Position numbers and translations under genes: made by a program
In this document: positions 27,358 through 37,221 of the stretch, piece after piece
How positions within the stretch are numbered: the first letter of the stretch is position 1
How the letters are laid out: each line of letters starts with the position of its first letter
The notes under the pieces: generated by a model
The model's input: only the letters and a program-made list of their open reading frames with translations
Databases searched by the model: none
Told to the model about the DNA's origin: nothing
Source of the DNA: an uncultured Clostridia bacterium
Lineage (GTDB): Bacteria > Bacillota > Clostridia > TANB77 > CAG-508
Length of the DNA stretch: 49,883 nucleotides
Direction: 5' to 3'
Assembly (NCBI GenBank): GCA_944387505.1
Contig: CALXFG010000010.1
Coordinates: 1-49,883 of the forward strand

Positions 27358-29317
27358 ATGACAATAACAAATATACTACTAATTTTAGTTGTTTTGGGAA
27401 TTGCTGCTTTTGCAGTTTATTATGTCTTAAAAAAGAAAAAGAACGAAGAAGTAGAAGATACAATTAATATAGATGATAAGACATATACATTAGATGTCAT
27501 GAAAGCTTTTATCAAAAAAAGGCTAGATGAAATAACAAAGGTCAATTTATATGATATAGGTCTTTCAGAAGAAGAGTTAAAAAGAAGAAAAAATAAAAAG
27601 TATGAATTAAAAAAGGCTTTAAAAGGTTGTACATATGGTGACGTAAATGATAAAAAATATGTCAAAGAATTGATATATGATTTATTATCACAGGAATATG
27701 GTGTGGATGAGACAAACATATCAAAAGCAATACCATTTGATGTGCCATCTTTATTAACCGCACAAGATAAATTTGATATATTAATTTATGTATTTAAAAA
27801 AGAATTTGGATATGAAGCATTATCTGAATTAATCAAAAAATACAACTTAGATGTATTAAAATATGTTGAAGGAGAAGCAAAACCATCATATGTCATTACA
27901 GAGCAAGAGATAAATGATATATATGAAAAAGAAAATATTACATTATCTTTTTCAGACAAGTTATCAGTTGTTGTACAAAGAATTTATCAACACTATAAAG
28001 GGTATAGTAGTATAGATGAAATTAGAGATATGAATATCGATGGTGTTTCTGGTGGTGTATCAGGATTACCAGAAAGTTTTTTGAGCCAAGTAGCACAAAC
28101 CGATGGAGATTATTTAAGTCAAATTGCAGAACATAAAGTACCAAGAGCTTGTGACAGTATATGGATTATGTTTAGAGGTAAATCTATTCGTTTAGCCTTT
28201 CTATCATTTGGTACAGAAGCAGAATTAAAAAGAGTATGTCAAAATATTTATAAATATAATAACCCAGGACAATTGTCAGATACAAATGGTTATAAAATTA
28301 ACGAAATGAAAGATGGTTCACGTGTCGTTGTTGTAAGACCATCAATGTCAGAAACATGGGCATTTTTCGTAAGAAAATTTGACGTTAAGAGAGCAGCACT
28401 AGAACAAATTGTTCATGGACCAGGTAAAGAAGAAGCAATTGATTTATTAAAATATTTAGTAAAAGGTGCCAGAATTATATCTCTTACTGGTGAACAAGGT
28501 TGCCGGAAAAACAACAATGCTTATGGCTATGATTGAAAATATATATGAAACAATGAACCTTCGTATTACAGAGACAGCTTTCGAGTTACACTTAAGAAAA
28601 ATTTATCCAACAAGAAATATTTTATCCATGAGGGAAACAGAAACAATTTCTGGACAAGACTGTTTGGACGTTCAGAAGAAAACAGATGGTTCTGTTAACA
28701 TCATCGGTGAGGTTGCAACTGACCCCGTAGCATCTTGGATGATTCAATCAGCACAGGTTGCATCAAAATTTACATTATTTACACACCATGCTAAGACATT
28801 TCCAGATTTAGTAACAGCCTTAAGAAACTCAATGTTAAGAGCTGGTGTATTCAAAGACGAAAAAACAGCAGAAGAACAAGTTGTACAAGTATTAAATTTT
28901 GACATTCACTTAGTAAAAGACTTTAGAGGAAGAAGATATATTGAAAGAGTAACAGAATGTATACCAGTAGAAGATAAAAATGAGTACACATTTGATCATA
29001 GAAATGAAAAAACCTTAGAAGGAAAATTTGACAAGTTTTTTGATAATGCAACACATTATTTTACAAAATCAACAGATAAAAAATTATATATTTACAGAAA
29101 TATATTAGAAAATATCGATGGAGAATATGTTATGACAAACCCAATTACAGATCAAAACATCAAAGAAATGAGAAATAATATGGATGAATCAGATATTGAA
29201 GGATTTGATAACTTTATTGAGAGAAATTGGGGAGAAAAGAAAAGACAAATGGCAGAAAAAAGTAGAGTATCAGTGACAGAAGAAAGAAGAGGAAGACCTA
29301 GAAAAACTTTAAATTAG
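27358..29317 (+). CDS. CpaF/TadA-like secretion ATPase with +1 frameshift at CGG in the Walker A motif
   Basis: 652 residues if CGG at 28504-28506 is read as C-GGA: the join gives LTGEQGCGKTTMLMAMIENI, a P-loop. Without the shift, frame 0 stops at 28536, ten codons on. The N-terminus has a membrane helix (residues 3-24) and a long domain typical of CpaF N-termini. After the P-loop come RNILSMRETE, VNIIGEVATD (Walker B region) and FTLFTHHAKTFPDLVTALRNSM. This ATPase would power pilus assembly. The ligation GCGKTT is specific enough that the intact gene is very likely. Preceded by AAAGGAGA. Confidence 0.88.
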
Positions 29318-29340
29318 AAGAAAAGGAGGTGCTATTTTAA

Positions 29341-31420
29341 GTGTCTAATCAAGTGATTTTTTACATAATGGGTGGATCGGTAGCTGTATTGGTAATTATC
29401 ATATTAGCATATTACATATTATCTAAAAAAATGCAGAAATCCGAATATAGGCAAATAAAAAAATTACAGCAAGGAACAAGAGAAAAGAGTTTTTCAACAG
29501 AAATTCTTTATCAAAAATTATATATCCGTTATATACGAATCCCATTTCTAAAGAGATATATATTAAAATTAAGACGTAGATTAGAAATTATCAATATTGA
29601 TGATGAGTATAACACCAGAAAAGACTCAGCAAAAATATTGACAAAGGCACTTGCAATAGTAATTCCAATCATTATTTTAACGATTATAATAACACATAGC
29701 AGTTATTTAATCATGTTTACGCTATTAATATTTGAATTATTTATGATAGATACATTAATAGATGGTTCGATTGATAAAAAAGACACCAATTTATTAAAAG
29801 AGCAATTAGATTTCTTTTCAGAAATTAGACATGCTTATCATGAATTTAACATGGTAGAAGAAGCCATTTATCAAGTATCTCAAGATGATGAAAGAGATAT
29901 ATCAAGACAAGGTGAAAAAATATATGAAATTTTGATTTCAGATGATCCAGAAATGGAACTAGAAAAATATTATGATATTGCACCAAATGTATTTTTAAAG
30001 GAATTTGCAGGTATCTCATATTTAACAAAAGAATTTGGTGATAGAAAAGTAAATGGTGCCTCTTTATATTTAAGAAATATCAATAACATTACAAAGGAAA
30101 TGCAACTAGAGATATTGAAAAGAGACAAATTAAATTATGTATTTCAAAGTTTATCTTTAATATCAATTGCGCCAATCTTACTTTTAGAACCATTAAAAAG
30201 TTGGTCAATTAGTAATTTTGCTTTTACACAAAGTTGGTATAATGGAAAACCTGGAATGATTGTACAAATTTTAATCTTAATTTTAACATTTATATCTTAT
30301 ACATTGGTTAGAAGATTAAAAGATAATGGGTCAACAGGAATGAATACAAAAAATACAGAAAATCCATGGCAAGCAAAATTATATAAAAAGAAAATTATTA
30401 AAAAAATCGTGGATATGTTTATCCCAAAAGATGGAACAAAAGAATATAGAAAAGTACAACAATTATTAAAAGATGCTGCTTCTCATTTAAAAATGGAATG
30501 GTTATACATAAATAGAATCACACTGGCGATTGTTACATGTATTGCTTCATTGATTATATTTGTTTATTTACATCAATTAGCAATAGATTACATATATACA
30601 GAACCAACAACGGAATACAATGTATTGCGGAGAAATGACAGAAACACAAAAAGAGGATGCAATGGAATTGACAGAACAAGACAATGCCATTATAGACCAG
30701 TTTAGAGGAAATTTAGATACGACAGTGGAGCAGGTTAGAATTGTTGTTGCAAGAACCGATTATTTTGAAGAAGGAACAGAAAAAGAGATAACGGCTGATG
30801 CTGAAAGAATTTTTGATAAAATACAAACAGTTAATACAGAATATTTGAAGTGGTTTGAAGTATTATTATCTTTCATATTTGCTATTATTGGATATATGGC
30901 ACCAATTGCTTTACTAATGTTCCAAGCAAAGATGAGGCAAATTGAAATGGAAGATGAAGTTATGCAATTCCAAACAATCATCTTAATGCTTATGAGAATT
31001 GAAAGGGTTAATGTAGAAATGATTTTGGAATGGCTAGAAAGATATGCAAATATTTTTAAAGATCCAATATCAAAATGTCTAAACAACTATGAAGCAGGTG
31101 CTTGGGAAGCATTAGAGTCAATGAAAGACGAAATTAGTTATATGCCACTTGTTAGAATTGTAGAAAGTATGCAAGCAGCAGTAGAAAAAATTCCAATCAA
31201 AGATGCTTTTGATGAGTTGGAATCAGAAAGAGATTACTATCAAGAAAAAAGAAAAGAATCAAATGATAGATTAATTAAAAGAAAAGGTATGATAGGAAAA
31301 GCAATAGGGTTTGCACCAATGGTATGTATGTTTGTAGGATACTTAATTATACCATTAGTATTTATAGGTTTGACAAGTATGTCAAGTTCATTTACAACTA
31401 TGACAGCACAGACAGTATAA
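29341..31420 (+). CDS. TadB/TadC-like double T2SSF membrane platform with +1 frameshift at CGG
   Basis: GTG start with AAGGAGGTG. Frame 0 (429 codons) ends in TEYNVL, then CGG at 30628-30630; reading C-GGA continues GEMTETQKEDAMELTEQ to a stop at 31418, 692 residues total. Otherwise frame 0 stops at 30705 after a junk tail. Two T2SSF-like halves are visible: DTLIDGSIDKKD..LKEQLDFFSEIRHAY (about residues 140-270) and MRQIEMEDEVMQFQTIILML..LIIPLVFIGL (about 530-680). Each has flanking membrane helices. In classical Tad loci these are separate TadB and TadC; here they look fused. It would form the inner-membrane base. Confidence 0.8.
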
Positions 31421-31436
31421 AAAAGGAGGAAAATCT

Positions 31437-32174
31437 ATGGAAAATGCATCAAAAGCTTTGCTGATAGCTGGTGGTATATTAATTAGTATAGTTGTCGTTA
31501 GTGTATTTATTTTAGGAATGCGAGGAATTGCTGATTTTCAACAATCACGTCAAAATGCAGAAGTAGAACAACAAACTTTAGAATTTAATAATTTATACGA
31601 AAGTTATAATCGAAGTAACATTAGAGGAAATGATATTATATCATTGATGAATCGTATTGTGGATTATAATAAGAGGCAAAAAGCGAATGGTTATACCGAA
31701 ATGCAAGTATCATTTCATATTCCAGATGATATTAGAAAAAAATTGTGTTATGATAAGAATGTAGGAAACTTATTGATAAAAAGGCCTGATTATGATCAAA
31801 CAAAAATTGGTGAAATTGTAGGAACACCAACTTCGATTAGTGGAGATATTTCTGGAGGAAAAATTAGAGATCTTGAAAAAGATTATGGACAGAAATATTG
31901 TAATCAATTGGCAAGTGAAATTTCTAATATTAAAGATCTTGCAGACAAAGGAGCTACTCGTGATGAGGTAGATGAATATTTTGCTACAAATTATAAATTT
32001 CCTAAGCCAGCTCATGAATATGGAACAATTGATGATATCTATGAAGATGCAATGTTATATTATGAATATGTGCAGTTTAAAAGAACATACTTTAAGTGTA
32101 CAGGAACAGACTATGATGATAATACTGGAAGGTTAACAAAAATGAATTTTGAATGTACAGGAATAGGAGTTTAG
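31437..32174 (+). CDS. Pilin-like protein 1, MENASKAL family
   Basis: 245 residues. It starts MENASKALLIAGGILISIVV: an acidic nine-residue leader, then one membrane helix to about residue 28, then an extracellular domain. A block GNDIISLMNRIVDYN and a C-terminal KRTYFKCTGTDYDDNTGRLTKMNF recur in the gene at 32683. No class III pilin GFxxxE cleavage site is present. RBS AAGGAGG. It is the first of a run of related genes after the platform and probably a structural or minor pilin. Confidence 0.65.
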   Translation: MENASKALLIAGGILISIVVVSVFILGMRGIADFQQSRQNAEVEQQTLEFNNLYESYNRSNIRGNDIISLMNRIVDYNKRQKANGYTEMQVSFHIPDDIRKKLCYDKNVGNLLIKRPDYDQTKIGEIVGTPTSISGDISGGKIRDLEKDYGQKYCNQLASEISNIKDLADKGATRDEVDEYFATNYKFPKPAHEYGTIDDIYEDAMLYYEYVQFKRTYFKCTGTDYDDNTGRLTKMNFECTGIGV

Positions 32175-32175
32175 T

Positions 32176-32667
32176 ATGGAAAATGCATCAAAAGCACTCT
32201 TAATTGCAGGAGGAGTTTTACTAGCGATTATGATTATTTCTTTAGGTGTGTATCTATTCGCAAATTTTGGAGGTATAACAGCACAAATAGGACAAAATGT
32301 AGAAGAAAGCCAAATTTCAAAATTTAATAGTCAATTTATCACAAATGTAGGAAAAAAGAATGTAACAATTTATGATATTGTTTCTATGGCAAATTTGGCA
32401 ACACAAAATAATCAGCAATATGGATTTCAAAAACAAGAATCTTTAGGAAATAATTATTATATAGCGGTTATCTTACAAGGAAAAGGTCAAATTGAATTTG
32501 GAATTGAAGCAAGTGAAGATTACATTAAAAAATATTATGATGAACAATTAATCATACCTCAAGTAAACAATATCGATAATACAACAGGTTTAACATATTA
32601 TGATGTACAAGTAGATATCAGTCCAGAAACACAAAGAGTACATAAAGTTACTTGTATACCTAAATAG
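32176..32667 (+). CDS. Pilin-like protein 2, MENASKAL family
   Basis: 163 residues, MENASKALLIAGGVLLAIMI at the N-terminus, nearly identical to its neighbour over the first 13 residues. Helix to about residue 28, then SKFNSQFITNVGKKNVTIYDIVSMANLA, which aligns with the GxxV/IxxL motif of the other copies. It starts one base after the previous stop (TAGTATG), so translation is probably coupled. Confidence 0.65.
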   Translation: MENASKALLIAGGVLLAIMIISLGVYLFANFGGITAQIGQNVEESQISKFNSQFITNVGKKNVTIYDIVSMANLATQNNQQYGFQKQESLGNNYYIAVILQGKGQIEFGIEASEDYIKKYYDEQLIIPQVNNIDNTTGLTYYDVQVDISPETQRVHKVTCIPK

Positions 32668-32682
32668 AAATAAAGGTGAAAT

Positions 32683-33114
32683 ATGAAAAAGATAATTATA
32701 TTTTTAGTAGGAATAGGGATCATTGTTGCAATTATGTCATATGTCTATTTCAACTACAGAATTATGGAAAATGAAGCAAAAAGGGAAAATATGCAATATG
32801 AAAATTATTATCAAAAAGAAATATATGGAACAGATTTAGTTACCTTAATGAATAAGGTAGTAGATGAGAATACGAGAAATGAAGTGGAAAAAAATGACAC
32901 AGGTTTATATAAAGATAATGGAAAAAATTCTATTCGTATTGATATTAAATTTACAGATGATGATCGTATTCATACATTAGAAGAAATTTATAATGGTGGT
33001 ACAGAAGTTTTTGTACAATACTATAATCAAATAAAATTTAAATGTACAAAAATAGAATATCACGAACAAACTGGAAAGGTTCGCTATTTATATTTTGAAC
33101 AAATAGCAACATAA
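32683..33114 (+). CDS. Pilin-like protein 3, variant N-terminus
   Basis: 143 residues. The N-terminus MKKIIIFLVGIGIIVAIMSY lacks the MENASKAL leader but has the same single helix. GTDLVTLMNKVVDENTRN and IKFKCTKIEYHEQTGKVRYLYF match pilin-like protein 1. It is probably a shortened paralogue or minor subunit. Confidence 0.6.
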   Translation: MKKIIIFLVGIGIIVAIMSYVYFNYRIMENEAKRENMQYENYYQKEIYGTDLVTLMNKVVDENTRNEVEKNDTGLYKDNGKNSIRIDIKFTDDDRIHTLEEIYNGGTEVFVQYYNQIKFKCTKIEYHEQTGKVRYLYFEQIAT

Positions 33115-33189
33115 AGGATGTTATTAAAGTTACTAAATAAACATTTAGTAAATTATATAAATATTTTATAATAAAAGGAGGAATTTATT

Positions 33190-33585
33190 ATGGAAAATGC
33201 ATCAAAAGCATTAATTATCGCAGGTGCTATATTACTTGCAATCTTAATTATTTCATTAGGAATTCTAATTTATAACCAAGCATCAAGTGTTGTAACAAGT
33301 AATAGTATGAGTGAGGTAGATATTACTACCTTTAATAATAAATTTACGCAATATGCTGGAAAACAAAGAGGATCTACTGTAAGAGCATTAATCCAACAAA
33401 TACAATCAAGTAATGCTGCCGATGAAAATACAAGTAGACAAGTTACACTTTCATATGGTGATACAGGAGCAAGTTCAGTAACAGGTATTGATACAGGAGC
33501 TATGTATGATGTTACAGTTGCGTATAGTTCATCAGGTTCTAATAATGGATTAATTAATTCTGTTACGATTAATAAAGCGAAATAG
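33190..33585 (+). CDS. Pilin-like protein 4a, first of two identical copies
   Basis: 131 residues, MENASKALIIAGAILLAILI, then a Ser/Thr/Gly-rich soluble domain with FNNKFTQYAGKQRGSTVRALIQQI and a terminal Asn/Ser-rich strand region. The protein is identical to that encoded at 33681. AAAGGAGGAATT upstream. The small size and duplication suggest the major pilin, since abundant subunits are often duplicated. Confidence 0.7.
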   Translation: MENASKALIIAGAILLAILIISLGILIYNQASSVVTSNSMSEVDITTFNNKFTQYAGKQRGSTVRALIQQIQSSNAADENTSRQVTLSYGDTGASSVTGIDTGAMYDVTVAYSSSGSNNGLINSVTINKAK

Positions 33586-33680
33586 TTAATCTAATGAAAA
33601 TAACAACATAATTTACAAGTTAAATGGATTATGTTGAAAAAGGTAAAAGTTTTATAGATATATAAAAGGAGGAATTAATT

Positions 33681-34076
33681 ATGGAGAACGCTTCAAAAGC
33701 ATTAATTATCGCAGGTGCTATATTACTTGCAATCCTAATTATTTCACTAGGAATTTTAATTTATAATCAAGCATCAAGTGTTGTAACAAGTAATAGTATG
33801 AGTGAGGTAGATATTACTACCTTTAATAATAAATTTACGCAATATGCTGGAAAACAAAGAGGATCTACTGTAAGAGCATTAATCCAACAAATACAATCAA
33901 GTAATGCTGCCGATGAAAATACAAGTAGACAAGTTACACTTTCATATGGTGATACAGGAGCAAGTTCAGTAACAGGTATTGATACAGGAGCTATGTATGA
34001 TGTTACAGTTGCGTATAGTTCATCAGGTTCTAATAATGGATTAATTAATTCTGTTACGATTAATAAAGCGAAATAG
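33681..34076 (+). CDS. Pilin-like protein 4b, second identical copy
   Basis: 131 residues, identical in sequence to the preceding gene product. At DNA level there are seven synonymous differences, all within the first 100 bases (for example GAA/GAG, AAT/AAC, GCA/GCT); the other roughly 300 bases and the first bases after the stop are identical. Own AAAGGAGGAATT. It was either duplicated recently or homogenised by gene conversion. Confidence 0.7.
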   Translation: MENASKALIIAGAILLAILIISLGILIYNQASSVVTSNSMSEVDITTFNNKFTQYAGKQRGSTVRALIQQIQSSNAADENTSRQVTLSYGDTGASSVTGIDTGAMYDVTVAYSSSGSNNGLINSVTINKAK

Positions 34077-34163
34077 TTAATCTAATAAAAATAATACATA
34101 ATCTATCAATAAAGAATTATGTAAAAAATAAATGTTATATATAATAGAGAAAGGATGATATGT

Positions 34164-34844
34164 ATGGAAAATGCGGCAGATGCCTTAAAAATGGCGGCAG
34201 AAATGTTACTATTTTTACTAGCTTTGGGAATTACCATATCATCCTTTTCCCAAGCTAGAGAAACATCAGAAATTTTACTTAGTTATACAGATAGAGATTA
34301 TGTCACACAATATGTAGAAGATTTGGAAACAACCCAAAGGGTTGTTGGTATAGAAACAATTATTCCAGCGATTTACAGGGCATATAAGGAAAATTATAAA
34401 ATTTATTTTTATGATGTAAGTGGAAATCCATTAGAACTATATACAATTAAAGATACACAAACAGGTGCTGAAACGGTTATCAATGCAATCGACTCAACAG
34501 AAGATACATTAGGAGATGATTGGCAAAAAGATAATTTTATAATGGCATTATTATATGGTAAAGATGCAGAAACATTATTAAAAGATAAAAATGGAAATTC
34601 TATGCTATGGGAGGATTTTAAAAAGTCCTTAAATACGGGAAATTCTGTCATAGACTTGAAAGATGAAGGAATTTATGATAAAATAAATAGTAGTAGGTTT
34701 AAAGAATATTTTGGTGTGTATTACCCAAGTCAAGCAACAGAAAATGCAGGGGAAGGTGTAGACCCAGATGACACAAATCAAAATGCACAAACGACTACAG
34801 AATCGAAGATGAGGGTTATATCATATCAAGAATATAACGGATGA
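34164..34844 (+). CDS. Pilin-like protein 5, MENAADAL variant
   Basis: 226 residues from ATG 34164 (MENAADALKMAAEMLLFLLAL). ATG 34155 is rejected because the ribosome-binding site AAAGGATG lies too close to it. Same layout: acidic leader, one helix (residues 13-30), extracellular domain, then an Asn/Thr-rich tail. Contains LYGKDAETLLKDKNG. It is divergent from the other family members and may be a tip or minor component. Confidence 0.6.
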   Translation: MENAADALKMAAEMLLFLLALGITISSFSQARETSEILLSYTDRDYVTQYVEDLETTQRVVGIETIIPAIYRAYKENYKIYFYDVSGNPLELYTIKDTQTGAETVINAIDSTEDTLGDDWQKDNFIMALLYGKDAETLLKDKNGNSMLWEDFKKSLNTGNSVIDLKDEGIYDKINSSRFKEYFGVYYPSQATENAGEGVDPDDTNQNAQTTTESKMRVISYQEYNG

Positions 34845-34882
34845 TACAATATAATAATGTTATTATAAGGAGGCGTTAATAT

Positions 34883-35416
34883 ATGGAAGGTATAGGAGGA
34901 GCATTATCAACAGCATTTATGTATATTTTGGCAGCAGCATTGATGTTTGGAGTGCCATTGATGACATTATCTAGCAATAATGATGATATTGCACAAATGT
35001 CATTACAAGCAGAAACACAAGAATTTGTAGATACAGTAACATCAACTGGTGTTTTAGCAGAAGCAGATTATGCTGCATTTGAACAAGCTGCATCAGCAGA
35101 TGGAACTGCAAAAGAAATTGAAATGGAAATCAAAGTATTAGATGAAAATCCTGGTAAAAAAACAACACAAGCAAATTACAAAAAATATGGTGAAAATGTT
35201 TTTTACTCTATTTATTCAGCACAAATCGATGATACATTAGCAAAAAATGGAAGTATTACTTTAAAACAAGGAGATATGTTTTCAGTAAGTGTAAAAAATA
35301 AATATCCGACATTAGGAGATACATTAAATAATTTCTTTTATTCAGTACCTCAAAGTGCAGCATATTCAATAGCATCTCAAGCTAGTGCATATTGTACAGT
35401 AAATGGGGATTTATAA
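34883..35416 (+). CDS. Pilin-like protein 6, MEGIGGAL variant
   Basis: 177 residues. MEGIGGALSTAFMYILAAALMFG: short leader and one helix, then a predicted extracellular domain of about 145 residues. The domain includes the hydrophilic segment IEMEIKVLDENPGKKTT and ends with SIASQASAYCTVNG. AAGGAGG upstream; a terminator follows, ending this transcript part. It is TadE-like in topology only. Confidence 0.6.
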   Translation: MEGIGGALSTAFMYILAAALMFGVPLMTLSSNNDDIAQMSLQAETQEFVDTVTSTGVLAEADYAAFEQAASADGTAKEIEMEIKVLDENPGKKTTQANYKKYGENVFYSIYSAQIDDTLAKNGSITLKQGDMFSVSVKNKYPTLGDTLNNFFYSVPQSAAYSIASQASAYCTVNGDL

Positions 35417-35440
35417 ACAGATTATAAGAAATTATAGGAT

Positions 35441-35468
35441 AGCCTGTAATAACACATTACAGGCTTTT
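35441..35468 (+). terminator. Terminator inside the pilus locus
   Basis: AGCCTGTAAT (35441-35450), AACAC loop, ATTACAGGCT (35456-35465), T-run. It separates the pilin block from the last two genes. Confidence 0.8.
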
Positions 35469-35500
35469 AAAAAATAAAAAATACAAAGGAAAGTGGATTT

Positions 35501-37160
35501 ATGAGAATTCAGGATTTAGCAATTATTTTTATTATCATAATGTTACCTATATCACTAGTTTTTTCATATTATATTCGGTGCACAAATAGACACTTTAGAG
35601 TTACAAATTTCGTATGATACCAAATTAGATAATGCAACATCCAGTTCCATTAAGGCATTTGAGATGAATACGGCTAATAGTAGTACATCTGATTTGGTAA
35701 ATTCAAAAATTAGAGATATAGAAGCAGCAGCCAATACTTTTTTTACGACATTAGCAACCGATTTTAATATGGCAGGTTATAATAGTGAGGTTTTAAAAGA
35801 ATATGTGCCTGCACTTGTTTTTACAATGTATGATGGATTTTATATCTATTCTCCATTTGAAAATACATTAGATGAGGAAACCGCTAACAATTTAGCTAAT
35901 AATCCAAGTGCAGAATATCACGCAGATGAACAAATAACAGGACTAAAGCCATATATCTTTTATAGTTGCCGATATAAAAAAGGATCTAATACAGATGTGG
36001 TGATTACATATGCATTAGATAATTATATTACGATTCAAGGGATTGCCAATGGAAAATATGTTAATGATGCAGGATATTTAATTAATGGAATTACAGAAAA
36101 TGGCTCAACAATAACTTATAGAGGTGTAACAATAGAACCAGAAGGTCAGTTATATGAATATATAGGAAATGATCCAGTTTCAAATATAGAAGATGGTTTG
36201 TATCCATATATCAAAATCAATGGAGCAAAATACTATTATGATGCAAGTCAAAATGATTGGTTTCAACTGTTTAATGGAGACAGACTTCCTAATCAAGGTC
36301 CATTCAAATTAGGTGATAATGATATGGCATATCGTTATTATAAAGAGGCAGCAGATTTTAGAACAAGATTAGAAGGATATGGATTAGATGATTTAACACC
36401 AGCCAATGCAGTAGATTCAAATGGAAATCCTTTACAGGGAATTACAGATGAAGATGGCAATCCAGTATATGATTTTGTTAATAATACAAACTATAAAATT
36501 TTTGCTTATGAAGACAATGGTATCTCTATAGAAGAACCAAATTCTAATTTTAATTCACATAGAATGGCAGTTATTCGATATGTGATTGAAAGTAATTTAT
36601 CTGTTGCTTTAGCCAATTACAATCACTATGATAGTGGACTAAAATATAACTTTAGAATGCCAAAATTGGCAGAAGAAGATTGGGATAATATATTAAATAA
36701 TGTTAGTGTAATCAGTTTTTTACAAGGTTTGAGCATTGGAGGAAAAATATATAATGGATATTCTGTTATTAATAATAATAGTAACGAAGAAGTGGTAACA
36801 GAAAATTCAATATATATTGTAAAAACACCAAGTGACGGCTATTTTCATAGGGTAACTTCTACAGAATCAGATATCATATCAGGAACAAATCTAAAAGGAA
36901 TTTTAAGTAATGATTTTGCTAAAAAGAATTATACAGATACATCAGGAGATATCCATTATTATCATCCACACACAGAATTAGGGTGTTATACTTGTTATAT
37001 TATGCAAACGAATAATAATGTAGTAGATAATATATATGAATATTTAGATGACAAACCAGCATTAGCAAAAGCATATTATACAGCATTAGGTAGAGAAAGA
37101 TATAGTACATATAAAGTATTTAGAAATCCAACAGAACATAGACAACAATTTGAAATATAA
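35501..37160 (+). CDS. Large single-pass pilus-locus protein with +1 frameshift at CGG
   Basis: Frame 0 starts MRIQDLAIIFIIIMLPISLVFSYYI, a membrane helix, and meets CGG at 35576-35578. Reading C-GGT gives GAQIDTLELQISYDTKLDNA and continues to 37160, 552 residues in all. Otherwise frame 0 stops within 14 codons. The extracellular part has YVPALVFTMYDGFYIYSPFE, several Tyr/Asp-rich blocks and HMPHTEL-like HPHTELGCYTCYIM near the C-terminus. A TadG/TadE-like minor pilin or adhesin tip is plausible from topology (MRIQ leader, one helix). No enzyme motif seen. AAGGAAAG upstream. Confidence 0.75.
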
Positions 37161-37221
37161 AAAAATGTATAAAAAAATTAAAAAAGCTAATAATATTATA
37201 AAACCTAAAATAGGAGAAAAT

